Positions 9,263-18,626 of a stretch of 64,000 bases of DNA are shown here, piece after piece. How positions within the stretch are numbered: the stretch's first letter is position 1; each line of letters starts with the position of its first letter. The position numbers were made by a program, and so were the translations under genes. Under the pieces are notes generated by a model, which ran no database searches, was not told the origin of the DNA, and was given only the letters and a program-made list of their open reading frames with translations. This DNA is from Neorhizobium alkalisoli (lineage in GTDB: Bacteria; Pseudomonadota; Alphaproteobacteria; Rhizobiales; Rhizobiaceae), in NCBI RefSeq assembly GCF_007829835.1, contig NZ_VIWP01000002.1, positions 620,001 to 684,000 on the forward strand, written 5' to 3'.

Positions 9263-10458
9263 TGCTTTGCTCCTTCGGCAGGGTTTTGCACCTGCGCGGT
9301 CAGTCCGACTTCTCCAGCCAAAGCGAGAAGCTGGCTTTTGCCGTTTGCATCGGCGGAAAACTGCACCAGTCCCTGGTTCAGTGCTTCGCCCGCCTTGTCC
9401 TTTTCACCGAGCACGGCATAGGAACGCACCAGCCGCAGCCATCCGTCAAGATTGTTGGGTTCTTCCTTGAGGCGCGCTGCGAGACTGTCGACCATACCGC
9501 GGATCATCTGCTGACGATCGCCCTGCGACAGGTTTTCGGCCGCCGCGACATCCTCCTGGCTCGGACCGCCCGGCGCACGGCCGGCCCCCGACCCATTTTC
9601 AGGGGCGGCAGCGGCCAGCGGAGCACCGCCATTCTTGGCAATGTGCTGGCTGAGAAGCGGCATCCAGGGTGCGTCGGCGGGGGAGTTTTTCGCAATATCC
9701 TCGAAGGCGGCCAGGGCCTCGGGCGCCTTGCCGGCCTGTTCGAGGCCGAGCGCAACATAGAAACGGGCGCGAGTATCATCCGGCTCCAACTTTAGCGCCG
9801 CTTCGAACGAGGTACGCGCATCTTCGGTAATCACACCATCGCTCAGCGTCATCAGCGCTTCGCCGAGCCCGGTCAGGCGGGCAGCGCTCGGGCCGATCAG
9901 GCGGATCGCGTTGCGATAGGCAAGCTCCGCATCGCCGGGGCGCTGCATGCGCATATAGATCGGCCCCAGCAGATCCCAGCCGGCGCCATCGGACGGGTTT
10001 TCGGCGAGATGCCGTTCGGCCTTCGTCACCAGAAGCGCAATATCATTGCCCGGCGCGGCGAGGCGCGCTTCGAGCGGCTGATCCGGAAGTCCCGGACTGC
10101 CGAGCATGATGTAAAGACAGAGCCCGATGGCAGGAGGAAGAATGGTGACGATCGCCGTCGCCAGCCCATGTTTGCGCCGGGTCGACCCGGCCTGCACTTC
10201 GCCATCCTTCAAAGCGGCTGCGGCAAGAAGCCGGCGGCCAACCTCGGCGCGCGCGTATTCCGCCTGCTCGGCTTCGATCAGGCCCTGCTCGCGGTCCCGC
10301 TCGATTTCCTTCAGCTGGTCGCGGTAAACTTCGATATCGCCCGCATGACCACTCGCATGGCCCTCTCCCGCCGCGATCGCGTTGCCGCGCAAAAGGGGGA
10401 TAAGCAGGGCCGCAGCGACGGCGGCCGTCAGAAACGCAAGGAGGATCCACAACATCAT
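9259..10458 (-). CDS. cycH: Cytochrome c maturation apocytochrome chaperone CycH/CcmI
   Basis: About 399 residues: two N-terminal membrane segments joined by a cytoplasmic loop with a leucine-zipper-like helix ([19 protein letters not shown] near residue 45), followed by a large periplasmic region made of tetratricopeptide repeats. CcmI holds the C-terminus of apocytochrome c for the haem lyase. First gene of the cycHJKL operon. The ATG at 10458 (MMLWILLAF) is preferred; the frame also allows a TTG at 10476. Confidence 0.93.
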   Translation of the reverse strand: MMLWILLAFLTAAVAAALLIPLLRGNAIAAGEGHASGHAGDIEVYRDQLKEIERDREQGLIEAEQAEYARAEVGRRLLAAAALKDGEVQAGSTRRKHGLATAIVTILPPAIGLCLYIMLGSPGLPDQPLEARLAAPGNDIALLVTKAERHLAENPSDGAGWDLLGPIYMRMQRPGDAELAYRNAIRLIGPSAARLTGLGEALMTLSDGVITEDARTSFEAALKLEPDDTRARFYVALGLEQAGKAPEALAAFEDIAKNSPADAPWMPLLSQHIAKNGGAPLAAAAPENGSGAGRAPGGPSQEDVAAAENLSQGDRQQMIRGMVDSLAARLKEEPNNLDGWLRLVRSYAVLGEKDKAGEALNQGLVQFSADANGKSQLLALAGEVGLTAQVQNPAEGAKQ

Positions 10459-10549
10459 CCCCGCCCAATACTCCAAGCGGGAGAGCTTTCCAATCGCTCA
10501 GAAATTGTTAACGCGAATTTGAGGCGCCGTGGGGCGATTTACCGCCGGA

Positions 10550-10981
10550 TCAGGTCAGAGGCGACCATGTGCCATCGGAATTGCGGCAGGCAGCCCCCCT
10601 CGCCATCATCTCCTTGCCATCCACCGTCACGGTATGACGATACTGGCGGCAATTCTGCTGGCCGACCTGGTAGGGCGCGTTGGCGACAACCTCGCCGCTG
10701 GCGCCATCGCCCTTCCAGCTGATCACCTGGCCGACGGCGGTGGCTTCAAGCGCACGATACTCCGCCTCGAGCGCCCGCGAACGATCGCTGCTCGACAGTT
10801 CGGCACCGGTGCGGCCGACAATGCCGCCCTGAAGCGCGGTGATATAGGACGCGGAGCTCGACGGTTTTGGCGACAGAAGGCCGCGCGACCCGTTCGATGC
10901 CGTCGAGGTCGTGTTGCAGCCGGCCAGAAGGCCAGCAACCAGAAGAAGGGAAATCGTATTACGGGAACCTGACAGTCGCAT
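10550..10981 (-). CDS. Outer-membrane-type small lipoprotein, 17 kDa surface-antigen-like
   Basis: 143 residues. A lipoprotein signal peptide ends in the lipobox LLAGC (Cys near residue 20), followed by a serine-rich linker and a globular C-terminal domain with two cysteines (QNCRQYRHTV and GAACRNSDGTW) that resembles the C-terminal half of the rickettsial 17 kDa surface antigen family. It lies between feuQ and cycH on the same strand but with gaps of about 90 and 360 bases, so it is probably transcribed alone. The ATG at 10981 gives an immediate signal peptide; the frame extends further upstream without one. Confidence 0.75.
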   Translation of the reverse strand: MRLSGSRNTISLLLVAGLLAGCNTTSTASNGSRGLLSPKPSSSASYITALQGGIVGRTGAELSSSDRSRALEAEYRALEATAVGQVISWKGDGASGEVVANAPYQVGQQNCRQYRHTVTVDGKEMMARGAACRNSDGTWSPLT

Positions 10982-11343
10982 ATCGTCTGAAACCGGGTGA
11001 TTGAGGGTTGTCGCAGCACCTGCTGAAGCAGAGCTCGGCTTCCGGCATGGCATCTTTATGACACCGCGTGAACGAGGCAGATGGGCAGCGATGGTCACAT
11101 TTCCTGTTTCCGGTTTCCAGACGTGTTCAAGAGAACAAGATATAGCAGGCGATCGATCCGTCCAGAGCAATTCGGGCAAAGGATTGCTTCAGCACCTTGT
11201 GTGGAATTGCGCAATATCAATAATTTAGAAGATTTTGCTATGATTTCAGGCCATGCAGCCTATGGCAAGTCACGCAGCGTTGCCTTTCGGCCACAGGTCA
11301 ACCGGGTAGAAGCATCATAGCCGGGAGTCGATGCGACCGCGAT

Positions 11344-12759
11344 TCAGGCAGCGTCCTTGCTGAGGCCAGGCAGGATCAGCCTTGCCTGCAATCCGCCTTG
11401 CGCGGCCCGGCCGAGTTCGAACTGGCCCTGATATTCGCTGGCGATTTCCTTGACGATCGAAAGGCCGAGACCGGCGCCCGGCTTGCTCTCGTCAAGCCGC
11501 TTGCCGCGCTTCATCGCCTCGCTGATCTGGTCGGGATCAAGGCCCGGACCGTCGTCCTCGACCAGGATTTCCACCCAATGGCGGCGGGATGCATCGCCTT
11601 CGGTCGCCGGATGCGCATAAGGGGTGACGGTCACCCAGACGGCGGTCTTGCAGAAGCGCGCGGCATTTTCGAGCAGATTGCCGACGGTCTCCTCGATATC
11701 CTGCTGTTCCATGGCGAGGAACTGGCCGGGCGGCAGCAGCGACAGGTGAAATTCCCGCTCCGGGTTGAGCCGGCGGATCACCCGCATCAGCCGTTCCATC
11801 ACGGGCTCGACATCGGTGCGGGCCAGCAGCGATTCCCGCTGAGCGGCGATCCGCGCCCGGTTGAGATAGGTCTGGACCTGCGCCTGCATCGTCTCCGCCT
11901 GGGTCTGCACCAGATCGGACTGGACCTTGTCGAGCATGCGCGATTCATTGAGCAGAACAGCAATCGGCGTCTTCAGCGAATGGGCGAGATTGCCGACCTG
12001 CATGCGCGCCCGCTCGACGATGCGCCGATTGCTTTCGATCAGCGCATTGATGTCATTGGCAAGCGGCATGATTTCGCGCGGGAACTCACCTTCCAGCCGT
12101 TCCGCCTCGTTGCGGCGAACCCGTTCCAGAGCACGGCGGGCCGCATCCATCGGCTGCAGCCCGTAGAGAATGGCAAGGCCGTTGACGATCAGGCTGCCGA
12201 CGCCGAAGACCGCAAGCGCGATGTAGAGGCTGCGGGAAAAGCTGCGGACATCGTCCTCGACGACATCGAGATTGCCGGAGACGCGGAAACGCGCGGCCCG
12301 CCCCTCCCCGTCAAGGACAACTTCGGTTTCGGCCACGAGGACGTGGTTTCCGAAGGCGTCGCGGGTCGGATAAAACCGCTCATACCGATTGTTGAATGGC
12401 ACGGCGAGGATGGTCGGCACGGTGATATTGGATGTGCCGAGCGAGGAAGAGGACAGCGGCGTCGCGGCAAAGGTGCCGAGCGGCTCGATGATCCAGTACC
12501 AGCCGGTTTCAGGCTGCGAGAAACGCAGATCGCCGAGCTGAGGATTGCCGGAGAGCTTGTTGTCCTCGCCGATCGTGATCGAATTGATGACGTTGTAGAG
12601 CTGCGCGCGCAGAAGGTCGGTGAAGGCGCGATCGGACGACTGTCGGTAGAGCTGCAGGATCACGACCGAAATCACCACCAGCGCAACGGCCGACCAGGCC
12701 GTGGCGAGCAGAAGGACGCGGGCGGTAAGTGATCTCGGGCCGATCGGTCTAACGCGCAT
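11344..12759 (-). CDS. feuQ: Sensor histidine kinase FeuQ
   Basis: 471 residues: membrane segments at about 15-35 and 180-205 around a periplasmic domain of about 145 residues, a HAMP-like linker, the phospho-acceptor in NLAHSLKTPIAVL (His near residue 265), and an HATPase domain with NLLENAARF, DDGPGLD and GAGLGLSIVKEI. Kinase partner of FeuP; the starts and stops overlap by 11 bases. In Sinorhizobium FeuQ controls cyclic beta-glucan export genes and is needed for symbiosis. Assignment to feuQ rests on gene order (FeuP upstream, cycH downstream) and the PhoQ-like sequence. Confidence 0.85.
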   Translation of the reverse strand: MRVRPIGPRSLTARVLLLATAWSAVALVVISVVILQLYRQSSDRAFTDLLRAQLYNVINSITIGEDNKLSGNPQLGDLRFSQPETGWYWIIEPLGTFAATPLSSSSLGTSNITVPTILAVPFNNRYERFYPTRDAFGNHVLVAETEVVLDGEGRAARFRVSGNLDVVEDDVRSFSRSLYIALAVFGVGSLIVNGLAILYGLQPMDAARRALERVRRNEAERLEGEFPREIMPLANDINALIESNRRIVERARMQVGNLAHSLKTPIAVLLNESRMLDKVQSDLVQTQAETMQAQVQTYLNRARIAAQRESLLARTDVEPVMERLMRVIRRLNPEREFHLSLLPPGQFLAMEQQDIEETVGNLLENAARFCKTAVWVTVTPYAHPATEGDASRRHWVEILVEDDGPGLDPDQISEAMKRGKRLDESKPGAGLGLSIVKEIASEYQGQFELGRAAQGGLQARLILPGLSKDAA

Positions 12760-13420
12760 CGTTCGGCGCTTGCATGCGGTAACCGAGGCCGCGGACGGTC
12801 TCGATCAGGTCGACGCCGAGTTTTTTGCGCAGGCGTCCGACGAAAACTTCAATCGTATTGGAATCGCGGTCGAAATCCTGATCGTACATATGCTCGACCA
12901 GTTCCGTGCGGGAAACGACCTCGCCCATATGGTGCATCAGGTAGGAGAGAAGCCGGAACTCATGCGAGGTGAGCTTCAGCTGCATGCCGTTGACGGTCGC
13001 CTTCGACGCCTTCGTGTCGAGCCGGACCGGGCCGCAGACGATTTCAGACGAAGAATGGCCGGCTGCACGGCGGATCAGCGCCCGCACGCGGGCCAGCACT
13101 TCCTCGACATGGAAAGGCTTTGCGACATAGTCGTCGGCGCCGGCATCGATGCCGGCGACCTTGTCGCTCCAGCGATCACGGGCGGTCAGCATGATGACCG
13201 GCATGCCCTTGCCACTGGCGCGCCATTTTTCAACGACGGTAATACCATCCATCTGCGGCAGGCCGATATCGAGGATAACGGCATCATAGGGCTCGGTATC
13301 GCCGAGATAATGGCCTTCCTCGCCGTCGAAGGCCTGATCGACCACATAACCGGATTCCTTGAGGGCGTCCGAAAGCTGCCGGTTGAGATTGACGTCGTCT
13401 TCGACCACCAGAATGCGCAT
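12749..13420 (-). CDS. feuP: Response regulator FeuP
   Basis: 223 residues: receiver domain (MRILVVEDDVNLN, phospho-acceptor in AVILDIGLPQMDG near residue 51, switch Lys in DDYVAKPF) and an OmpR/PhoB winged helix (about 125-220) ending ETVRGLGYRM. The sequence is of the PhoP subclass to which FeuP belongs. It directly precedes feuQ and follows a small secreted protein gene by 97 bases. The ATG at 13420 is the standard start for the family. Confidence 0.88.
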   Translation of the reverse strand: MRILVVEDDVNLNRQLSDALKESGYVVDQAFDGEEGHYLGDTEPYDAVILDIGLPQMDGITVVEKWRASGKGMPVIMLTARDRWSDKVAGIDAGADDYVAKPFHVEEVLARVRALIRRAAGHSSSEIVCGPVRLDTKASKATVNGMQLKLTSHEFRLLSYLMHHMGEVVSRTELVEHMYDQDFDRDSNTIEVFVGRLRKKLGVDLIETVRGLGYRMQAPNDAR

Positions 13421-13517
13421 GAATTTTTCCCTAGAACTTACCCGGCGCCGACATCCCGACTGCAGCGCGCCCCCAAATTGCCTCTGTAGCGCCGCAATAT
13501 CGCCTTTGTATAGGTCC

Positions 13518-13793
13518 CTACATAGGCACCCGGACCGTGACCTTGCGCGGCCGCTCGCTGCCATTGCCCTGAACCAGGACGGTGACGATGCAGGTCTGGC
13601 CATCGGACGAAGGCTGGGCGGAAAGCAGCTGGCCGCCGGTGTCACGCATGACCTTGGTTGCCGCAGTACTGCAGTCCCCCGCGACCATCACCAGATAGTC
13701 GCGGTAGTCGCGCGCGGGCGCCTTGCCCGGCAGCAAGGCGGCAAGGCCCGCCAGTGCTGCGGCGATTATCGCGATGATCGGCAGTCGCGCCAT
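13518..13793 (-). CDS. Small secreted protein upstream of feuPQ, candidate FeuN modulator
   Basis: 91 residues from the ATG at 13793 (a GTG at 13808 would add five). A signal peptide (about 5-27, ending near PARA) is followed by a compact periplasmic domain of about 65 residues containing two cysteines (AGDCSTAATKV and GQTCIVTVLV) and a lysine- and arginine-rich C-terminal strand. It resembles PepSY-type small periplasmic domains. In Sinorhizobium meliloti a small periplasmic protein, FeuN, is encoded with feuPQ and restrains the kinase. Position, size and export signal match that description, but I could not compare sequences. Confidence 0.6.
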   Translation of the reverse strand: MARLPIIAIIAAALAGLAALLPGKAPARDYRDYLVMVAGDCSTAATKVMRDTGGQLLSAQPSSDGQTCIVTVLVQGNGSERPRKVTVRVPM

Positions 13794-13911
13794 GGCTGCA
13801 ATTTCCACTCACAAGACGAACAAGGATCATGTCCAAAGCATGTGATGGATTATGTAGCCAATAGCGGCTGAATGGCAAATGAATGGTCTGTAATGCTGGC
13901 CTTCATCCGGC

Positions 13912-14154
13912 TTATCCACCGGTCGTTCCGCCCCCGGCCGCGGTCGGACGCGCCACCGAAGCCGTGGCGACAAGCCGTCCATAGATCGACAGAAGACCGC
14001 CAAAAGCACCGACGAGCGTCACCGCGATATCGGCCAGTTCCCCTTGCGCATCGGGCGCAAGATCGAAGCCGACGAGGTGCAGAACCGAGGCAGCGACCGC
14101 AATCAGCGCGCCCCAGATCGTCTTCGACTGGTACCATTCCTTGATGCCATCCAT
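13912..14154 (-). CDS. Small membrane protein next to the GTA cluster, holin-like
   Basis: 80 residues from the ATG at 14154, chosen because AGGAG lies seven bases upstream (the ATG at 14160 sits too close). Two hydrophobic stretches (about 13-32 and 44-64) separated by an acidic turn, then an alanine-, glycine- and threonine-rich tail. The opening KEWYQSKTIWGALIAV resembles small phage membrane proteins annotated as holins. It follows gp15 by 66 bases on the same strand, so it is likely the last gene of the GTA transcript and could serve in cell lysis. Function is inferred from size and place only. Confidence 0.65.
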   Translation of the reverse strand: MDGIKEWYQSKTIWGALIAVAASVLHLVGFDLAPDAQGELADIAVTLVGAFGGLLSIYGRLVATASVARPTAAGGGTTGG

Positions 14155-14220
14155 GTCCATTCTCCTCTTCGAAAACTCGTTCTCTTCCAGCAGGCTGGCC
14201 GGATATCTGGTGAAACGGAT

Positions 14221-17200
14221 TCACAGTTTCACGGTCGCCTGTGCGGCAATTCCAAGCGCAACCGCACGCCCCATCTGGCGTATGCGCAGGTCGATCATGC
14301 TGCGACGACTGCCGAAATCGGCGATCTCATCGGCTGCGGAATAGGTGAAGGACGATGCATCGACATCCACCGTCCGCCGCACTGCCGAACCGTCGAGAAG
14401 CTCGACGCGGTAACGCTCAAAAGGTTCGTCCAGCGGAATGTCGGACGCCTCCCAACCATCGGCATCGATCCGGCCGCGTCTCGTCCAGCTGAACCGGATA
14501 CTTCCATCCGCCTGGCGGCGCCCGCGAAGGTGAACGGGAGAGAGCGGTGTCTCCGCCCGCTCGCCGCCGGCAAAGACGACCGGGCCATAACGCTCCGTCG
14601 CGCCACCCAGGCTTTCGGCGAGCCAGTTCAGGCTGCGGCCGCGTTCTTCGGTCAAAAGCCCCAGCGGCAGAACCGCGTCGTCGAGAACGACGCAGGCCGC
14701 ACCGGCGATGGCACCGGCGAGCATCGCGTCTTCCGTGCCGGCAAGACCGCGCAGCAGGCCCGTCAGCCGCCAGATTCCGGTGGAAATCTCTTCAGCGGAC
14801 AGAAAGCCGAGGATCTCCCACGCTCCGTTCTCAGCCCTCACCGCGATACGGTTTTCACCGCCGAGAACGGAAAGCGGATCGGCCGAGGCAAGGCCATCGA
14901 AAAGCAGATTGACCTCCACCGCCTGCCCCCTCTGGAAACGGCCCGAAACACCGGCGGATAAATCCGCGGTCAATGCGCCGATACGGGCCGGACGGTCGAG
15001 GATGACGCGCTGTCGATATCCTTCCACCGTAGCAGACGACGACAGGGCGATGCGACGCCAGGGTTTTGCATAGGCTGCCACACAGGCAAAGTTTTCGGCC
15101 GAAGCCGTCGAAAGCCGCGGCAGATCGAGAAAATGCAGGATCGGCGCAAAGCCGGCGGAAGCGCTGCTCCCCGTCGACTTCCGCTTTGTCGTGCGCGGTA
15201 CGCTGGTTGGCGGCAAGGCTGCGTGGTGGCGGGCCTCGATGCGTCGGAAGGCTCCATCCTCGATCCTTTCGACGACGAATGTGCCATCGACCAAACCGGG
15301 CAGACGGATCGCATCGCCCGGCTCGACCGCGATATCGGCCGGCGAGATGGAAATGCCGATCGAGCGGCGGGCAACACGCTGGGCGCGCGGCAAAGTTTCG
15401 ACCGCCGTCTGCGCCGCCTCCTCGGCAAGCGTCGCGGGCAGCGCATAGGCCGCGGTCCGATCGCCTGCCGACGGGGTGCGGCGGGAGCGGACGCTGGCCT
15501 GTTCGTAATCGAGGACAGGATTGTAGAAATTCAGCACCGCATCGGCTGCCAGATCGCTGTCATGGGCGCGGGTTTCAGACCAGAGTGATTCATCTTCGAC
15601 ATCGCCGAGAACCGAGATATCGCGCGGCGCAAGGCTGGCGCGCAGCCGCGAGCGGAAATTCAAGATGCCACCGTCTTCCGCCGCATCGACCTGAAAAACC
15701 TCCATCAACGGTTCGAGCAGCGCCCGCGCCGAAGTGACATCCGCCTGGACGTAACCGCCGAGATCGCCGCTCACCGAAGAGACGTCGAAATCGTCGAAAC
15801 CCTGGTCGGTGAGGATGGCGGAAAACGTGTCGGCCAGCGTCGCCGTCCCCAGCCGGCCGTTCAGCCAGTGACCGGTGCGCCAATTTTCGCCATCGCTCCA
15901 GACGGTCAGATCATCGGGAAAGGCAGGCGACGGCCGAGCATCCCAGGTCCAGACAAAAATATGGTCCGGATCGACCATGCCTTCCGGTGGCTGTTCGGAT
16001 TGCCACCATTGATGATGCGCTTCCAGAAAGCGCCTCTGCTGGCTGTCCGAGCGATGGCCGGATGAATAATAGGGAAGCTCGCTTTCGGCGGATTTGGGAT
16101 CAACGAAAACATTCGGCTGGTTGGCGCCCTTGTCCACCGCCGGGCAGCCGAGCTCGGTGAACCAGATCGGCTTCATGCGCGGCAGCCAGTCGGTCGGCAC
16201 CATATGCTCGGCGCCGCCCTCGCGGTCGCAATGGCGATGCGACCACCAGCCTTCGAGATCCTTGTAACGAAACACCCAGGGCTTGCCCGCAAGCCCGTCC
16301 TCGATCGGCAGGCGATCACGGCCGTTTCGGCCGAACGTATCGGCATAATACCAGTCGAAACCCTCGCCGGAATCGATCTGGGTCAGCATGCCGTGCGCAT
16401 CATCGATCGATCGGAAGACATCCGGATTTGTCGCCGCGAGATCCTCGTCGCGCCAGTCGGACAGCGGCATGTAATTGTCGATGCCGACGGCATCGATATC
16501 CGGCGAGGCCCAGAGCGGATCGAGATGGAAAAAGACGTCACCCGACCCATCGTCCGGGTGGTAGCCGAAATATTCGCTCCAGTCGGCGCCATAGGTGATC
16601 TTTGCCGCACTTCCCAGCGCCTCGCGCACATCCGTCGCGAGATTGGTCAGCATATGGACAAAGGGAAAGACACCATCCTCGTCACGCAGTCTTGTGAGGC
16701 CGCGCAGTTCGGAACCGATGATGAAACCATCGACACCGCCGGCATCGGCGGCAAGCCGTGCATAATGCATCACCAGCCTGCGATACCCTTCCGGTCCGGC
16801 AGCAAACGCCTGCAGCTGGCTGCGGGCAGCGGCCGTCTTGTCGGCACTGCCCGGACGCCCCGGCCCGGGATGGCAGGTGATCCGCCCGCGCCAGGGATAA
16901 GCCGCCTGCTCTTCCCCGCCATAGGGGTCGGGCAGACCGTTGTCCAAAGGCACATCCATCATCAGAAACGGGTAGAGATAAATCTTCAGCCCCCGCGCCT
17001 TCAGATCCGCGATCGCCTGGATGACACTGGCGTCGCTCGGCGTGCCGCCATAGGCGGGAGATCCGGCACGCCGGCTGACGAGATGCGCATCGGCGCGGGT
17101 GATATCGCCCACCCACCAATCGCTGCTCTCGTTGTTGCGTGCCGCGACCTCGACGCCCGGCAGAATACGGCACTCACCGGCGCGAAGGTCGGTGCCGAAC

Positions 17201-18012
17201 CACGAAACGACCAGCGCCACCCGTTCGAGATTGGGGCAGAGCGCCTGCAATTCGTCGATCGAGGCCTCCCAGTCGGTCGAGGCAGTCAGCACATTGCGGT
17301 TGAGGATGCGTTTTGATCCTTCGCCGGTCTTTTCCGTCACCTTGATGGTCGAATAACCGTGTTCCGTCGCACCGGGGATGATCGTCACCGCCCGGATCTG
17401 GCGTTCCAGCCGTCCGACCGGTCGCAGGACCTCGAACTGCAGCAAAGGAATGCGATTGCCGAACGTATCGAGCGGCAGGCGGTCGAAGACGACATAGGCG
17501 AGGCCGCGATAGGCCGGCGCCTGCCCCTCCCCCTGCTTCGCCTCGATCAGCGGATCCGGCTGCTGGTTTTCGCCGCCGATATGGACACGCATCTCGATCG
17601 CGGTCAGGTCGAGTTCGCGGCCATCGGCCCAGACGCGACGGACCATGGCGATCGGCCCTTCGCAGAGCCCGACTGCAAAATTGGCGAAATAGCGAAAATT
17701 CTCGACCTGCGAACCGCCGGCCTTGCCGCCGGAGCGCTCCTTCGTCACCTCCTCCTCGAAACGCGTCGCCCAGATCAGCGTGCCGCCGATCCGTGCCGTG
17801 CCGTAAAGCCGGTTGACGGCCGTGCCCTCGTCGGCACCGGGAATGCGCGCCGTGGCGAGCCTTGCGCCGGTGACGGTCGAGCTGCCGCCGATCAACGCCC
17901 TGTCGACAACGCTGCCTGCAAGAGCGCCCGCTGCGCGACCCACGATCGCGCCGACCGGGCCAAAGACGCTGCCAAGCGCGGCACCCGCCGCCTGAAGGAG
18001 AAGAGTGGCCAT
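14221..18012 (-). CDS. GTA gp15, large tail-tip protein with TIM-barrel-like domain ('megatron')
   Basis: 1263 residues, the usual size for this protein. A glycine-rich hydrophobic N-terminus is followed by a long beta-rich hub region, a glycoside-hydrolase-like TIM barrel (about 400-720, with WFTELGCPAVD, GFDWYYADTFG and WTWDARP visible) and a C-terminal phage tail fibre/host-specificity region. In the Rhodobacter GTA the homologue forms the tail tip that contacts the recipient envelope. The ATG at 18012 has GGAGGG five bases upstream; the track of open frame begins 18 bases earlier without a site. About 610 bases separate it from gp14, unlike the tight packing elsewhere, so it may need its own promoter. 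Confidence 0.92.
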   Translation of the reverse strand: MATLLLQAAGAALGSVFGPVGAIVGRAAGALAGSVVDRALIGGSSTVTGARLATARIPGADEGTAVNRLYGTARIGGTLIWATRFEEEVTKERSGGKAGGSQVENFRYFANFAVGLCEGPIAMVRRVWADGRELDLTAIEMRVHIGGENQQPDPLIEAKQGEGQAPAYRGLAYVVFDRLPLDTFGNRIPLLQFEVLRPVGRLERQIRAVTIIPGATEHGYSTIKVTEKTGEGSKRILNRNVLTASTDWEASIDELQALCPNLERVALVVSWFGTDLRAGECRILPGVEVAARNNESSDWWVGDITRADAHLVSRRAGSPAYGGTPSDASVIQAIADLKARGLKIYLYPFLMMDVPLDNGLPDPYGGEEQAAYPWRGRITCHPGPGRPGSADKTAAARSQLQAFAAGPEGYRRLVMHYARLAADAGGVDGFIIGSELRGLTRLRDEDGVFPFVHMLTNLATDVREALGSAAKITYGADWSEYFGYHPDDGSGDVFFHLDPLWASPDIDAVGIDNYMPLSDWRDEDLAATNPDVFRSIDDAHGMLTQIDSGEGFDWYYADTFGRNGRDRLPIEDGLAGKPWVFRYKDLEGWWSHRHCDREGGAEHMVPTDWLPRMKPIWFTELGCPAVDKGANQPNVFVDPKSAESELPYYSSGHRSDSQQRRFLEAHHQWWQSEQPPEGMVDPDHIFVWTWDARPSPAFPDDLTVWSDGENWRTGHWLNGRLGTATLADTFSAILTDQGFDDFDVSSVSGDLGGYVQADVTSARALLEPLMEVFQVDAAEDGGILNFRSRLRASLAPRDISVLGDVEDESLWSETRAHDSDLAADAVLNFYNPVLDYEQASVRSRRTPSAGDRTAAYALPATLAEEAAQTAVETLPRAQRVARRSIGISISPADIAVEPGDAIRLPGLVDGTFVVERIEDGAFRRIEARHHAALPPTSVPRTTKRKSTGSSASAGFAPILHFLDLPRLSTASAENFACVAAYAKPWRRIALSSSATVEGYRQRVILDRPARIGALTADLSAGVSGRFQRGQAVEVNLLFDGLASADPLSVLGGENRIAVRAENGAWEILGFLSAEEISTGIWRLTGLLRGLAGTEDAMLAGAIAGAACVVLDDAVLPLGLLTEERGRSLNWLAESLGGATERYGPVVFAGGERAETPLSPVHLRGRRQADGSIRFSWTRRGRIDADGWEASDIPLDEPFERYRVELLDGSAVRRTVDVDASSFTYSAADEIADFGSRRSMIDLRIRQMGRAVALGIAAQATVKL

Positions 18013-18268
18013 AAGCGCCCTCCGCGGCAACCAGATCGAAAGCCGGATGCGCGTTAAAATTGTGATATTTTATCGGAATACGGGAACGGAAGATGAATAA
18101 AACGAGGCGTTTTCACCCATTATCCGGATGAGCGGTCATTGCTTGCCGACAAAACCGGTACACAGCCGCAACGTGCGTAAAAGGATCGGCGCGAAAGACA
18201 GCCGCTTGCGCGACATTTCGCGTGGCATGACATCAATCCGGATCGCCTAAAAGGAGAAAATTCAGCCA

Positions 18269-18296
18269 TAGACACGCATAGATTGCGCGATATGAT
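18269..18296 (+). promoter_or_regulatory. Predicted sigma-70-type promoter reading against the GTA operon
   Basis: TAGACA at 18269-18274, a 16-base spacer, and TATGAT at 18291-18296; each hexamer matches five of six consensus bases. The expected transcription start is near 18303, exactly where the long outer stem of the predicted structured RNA begins. That coincidence is the main support. Confidence 0.6.
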
Positions 18297-18301
18297 TGTG
18301 G

Positions 18302-18531
18302 CGGTTGAGAGCAAAAGCAGCATGCGCCGAACCAGCCGGCGTGTCGATGAAGACAGGCCGCATCGACCGAGGCAGAGGCCCTGCTCTCAACCGTGGAGGT
18401 GACTTCTATGAGGTTCAGACCGATTAGAATCACACTTAGCTGGATGAAAACCCGGACGGGCTGGTCTATCGCCGTCCGGGTCATCTTCAAAGCATAAGCA
18501 AACGATGGGCGGGGTTGCACCCCCGCTCATC
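18302..18531 (+). ncRNA. Candidate structured RNA between gp15 and gp14, antisense to the GTA operon
   Basis: Five helices can be drawn by hand. An outer 12-bp stem pairs 18302-18313 (CGGTTGAGAGCA) with 18382-18393. It encloses two hairpins: 18325-18329 with 18337-18341 (CGCCG/CGGCG), and 18343-18349 with 18361-18367 (GTCGATG/CATCGAC), giving a three-way junction. Two further hairpins follow: 18451-18459 with 18472-18480 (CCCGGACGG/CCGTCCGGG) and 18504-18514 with 18521-18531 (eleven pairs, one wobble). A ribosome binding site and a 29-codon ORF begin right after the outer stem. No U-tract follows the last hairpin. I do not recognise a known family. Confidence 0.6.
18408..18497 (+). CDS. 29-codon ORF inside the candidate structured RNA
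   Basis: Encodes a very basic, partly hydrophobic peptide (starts MRFRPIRITLSW, ends AVRVIFKA; eight Arg/Lys, no acidic residue, two Trp). GGAGGTG at 18395-18401 is six bases from the ATG and only two bases beyond the outer stem of the structured RNA, so folding could control access to it. A 9-bp hairpin lies within the coding part. It could be a leader peptide, a type I toxin-like peptide or an accident; the strong ribosome binding site argues against accident. No larger plus-strand gene follows. Confidence 0.5.
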   Translation: MRFRPIRITLSWMKTRTGWSIAVRVIFKA

Positions 18532-18626
18532 ACTCCACGAATATAACCGACCCCCAGTAAAATTGCAACGACAACGCGATTCGCCTCATAATTGCATCAA
18601 GCAACAGAATTGCGCGTAAAACCTTC

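Noticed and set aside
18233-18520. 95-codon minus-strand frame between gp15 and gp14
   Set aside because: No ribosome binding site or family resemblance, and it is antisense to the better supported promoter, structured RNA and 29-codon ORF.
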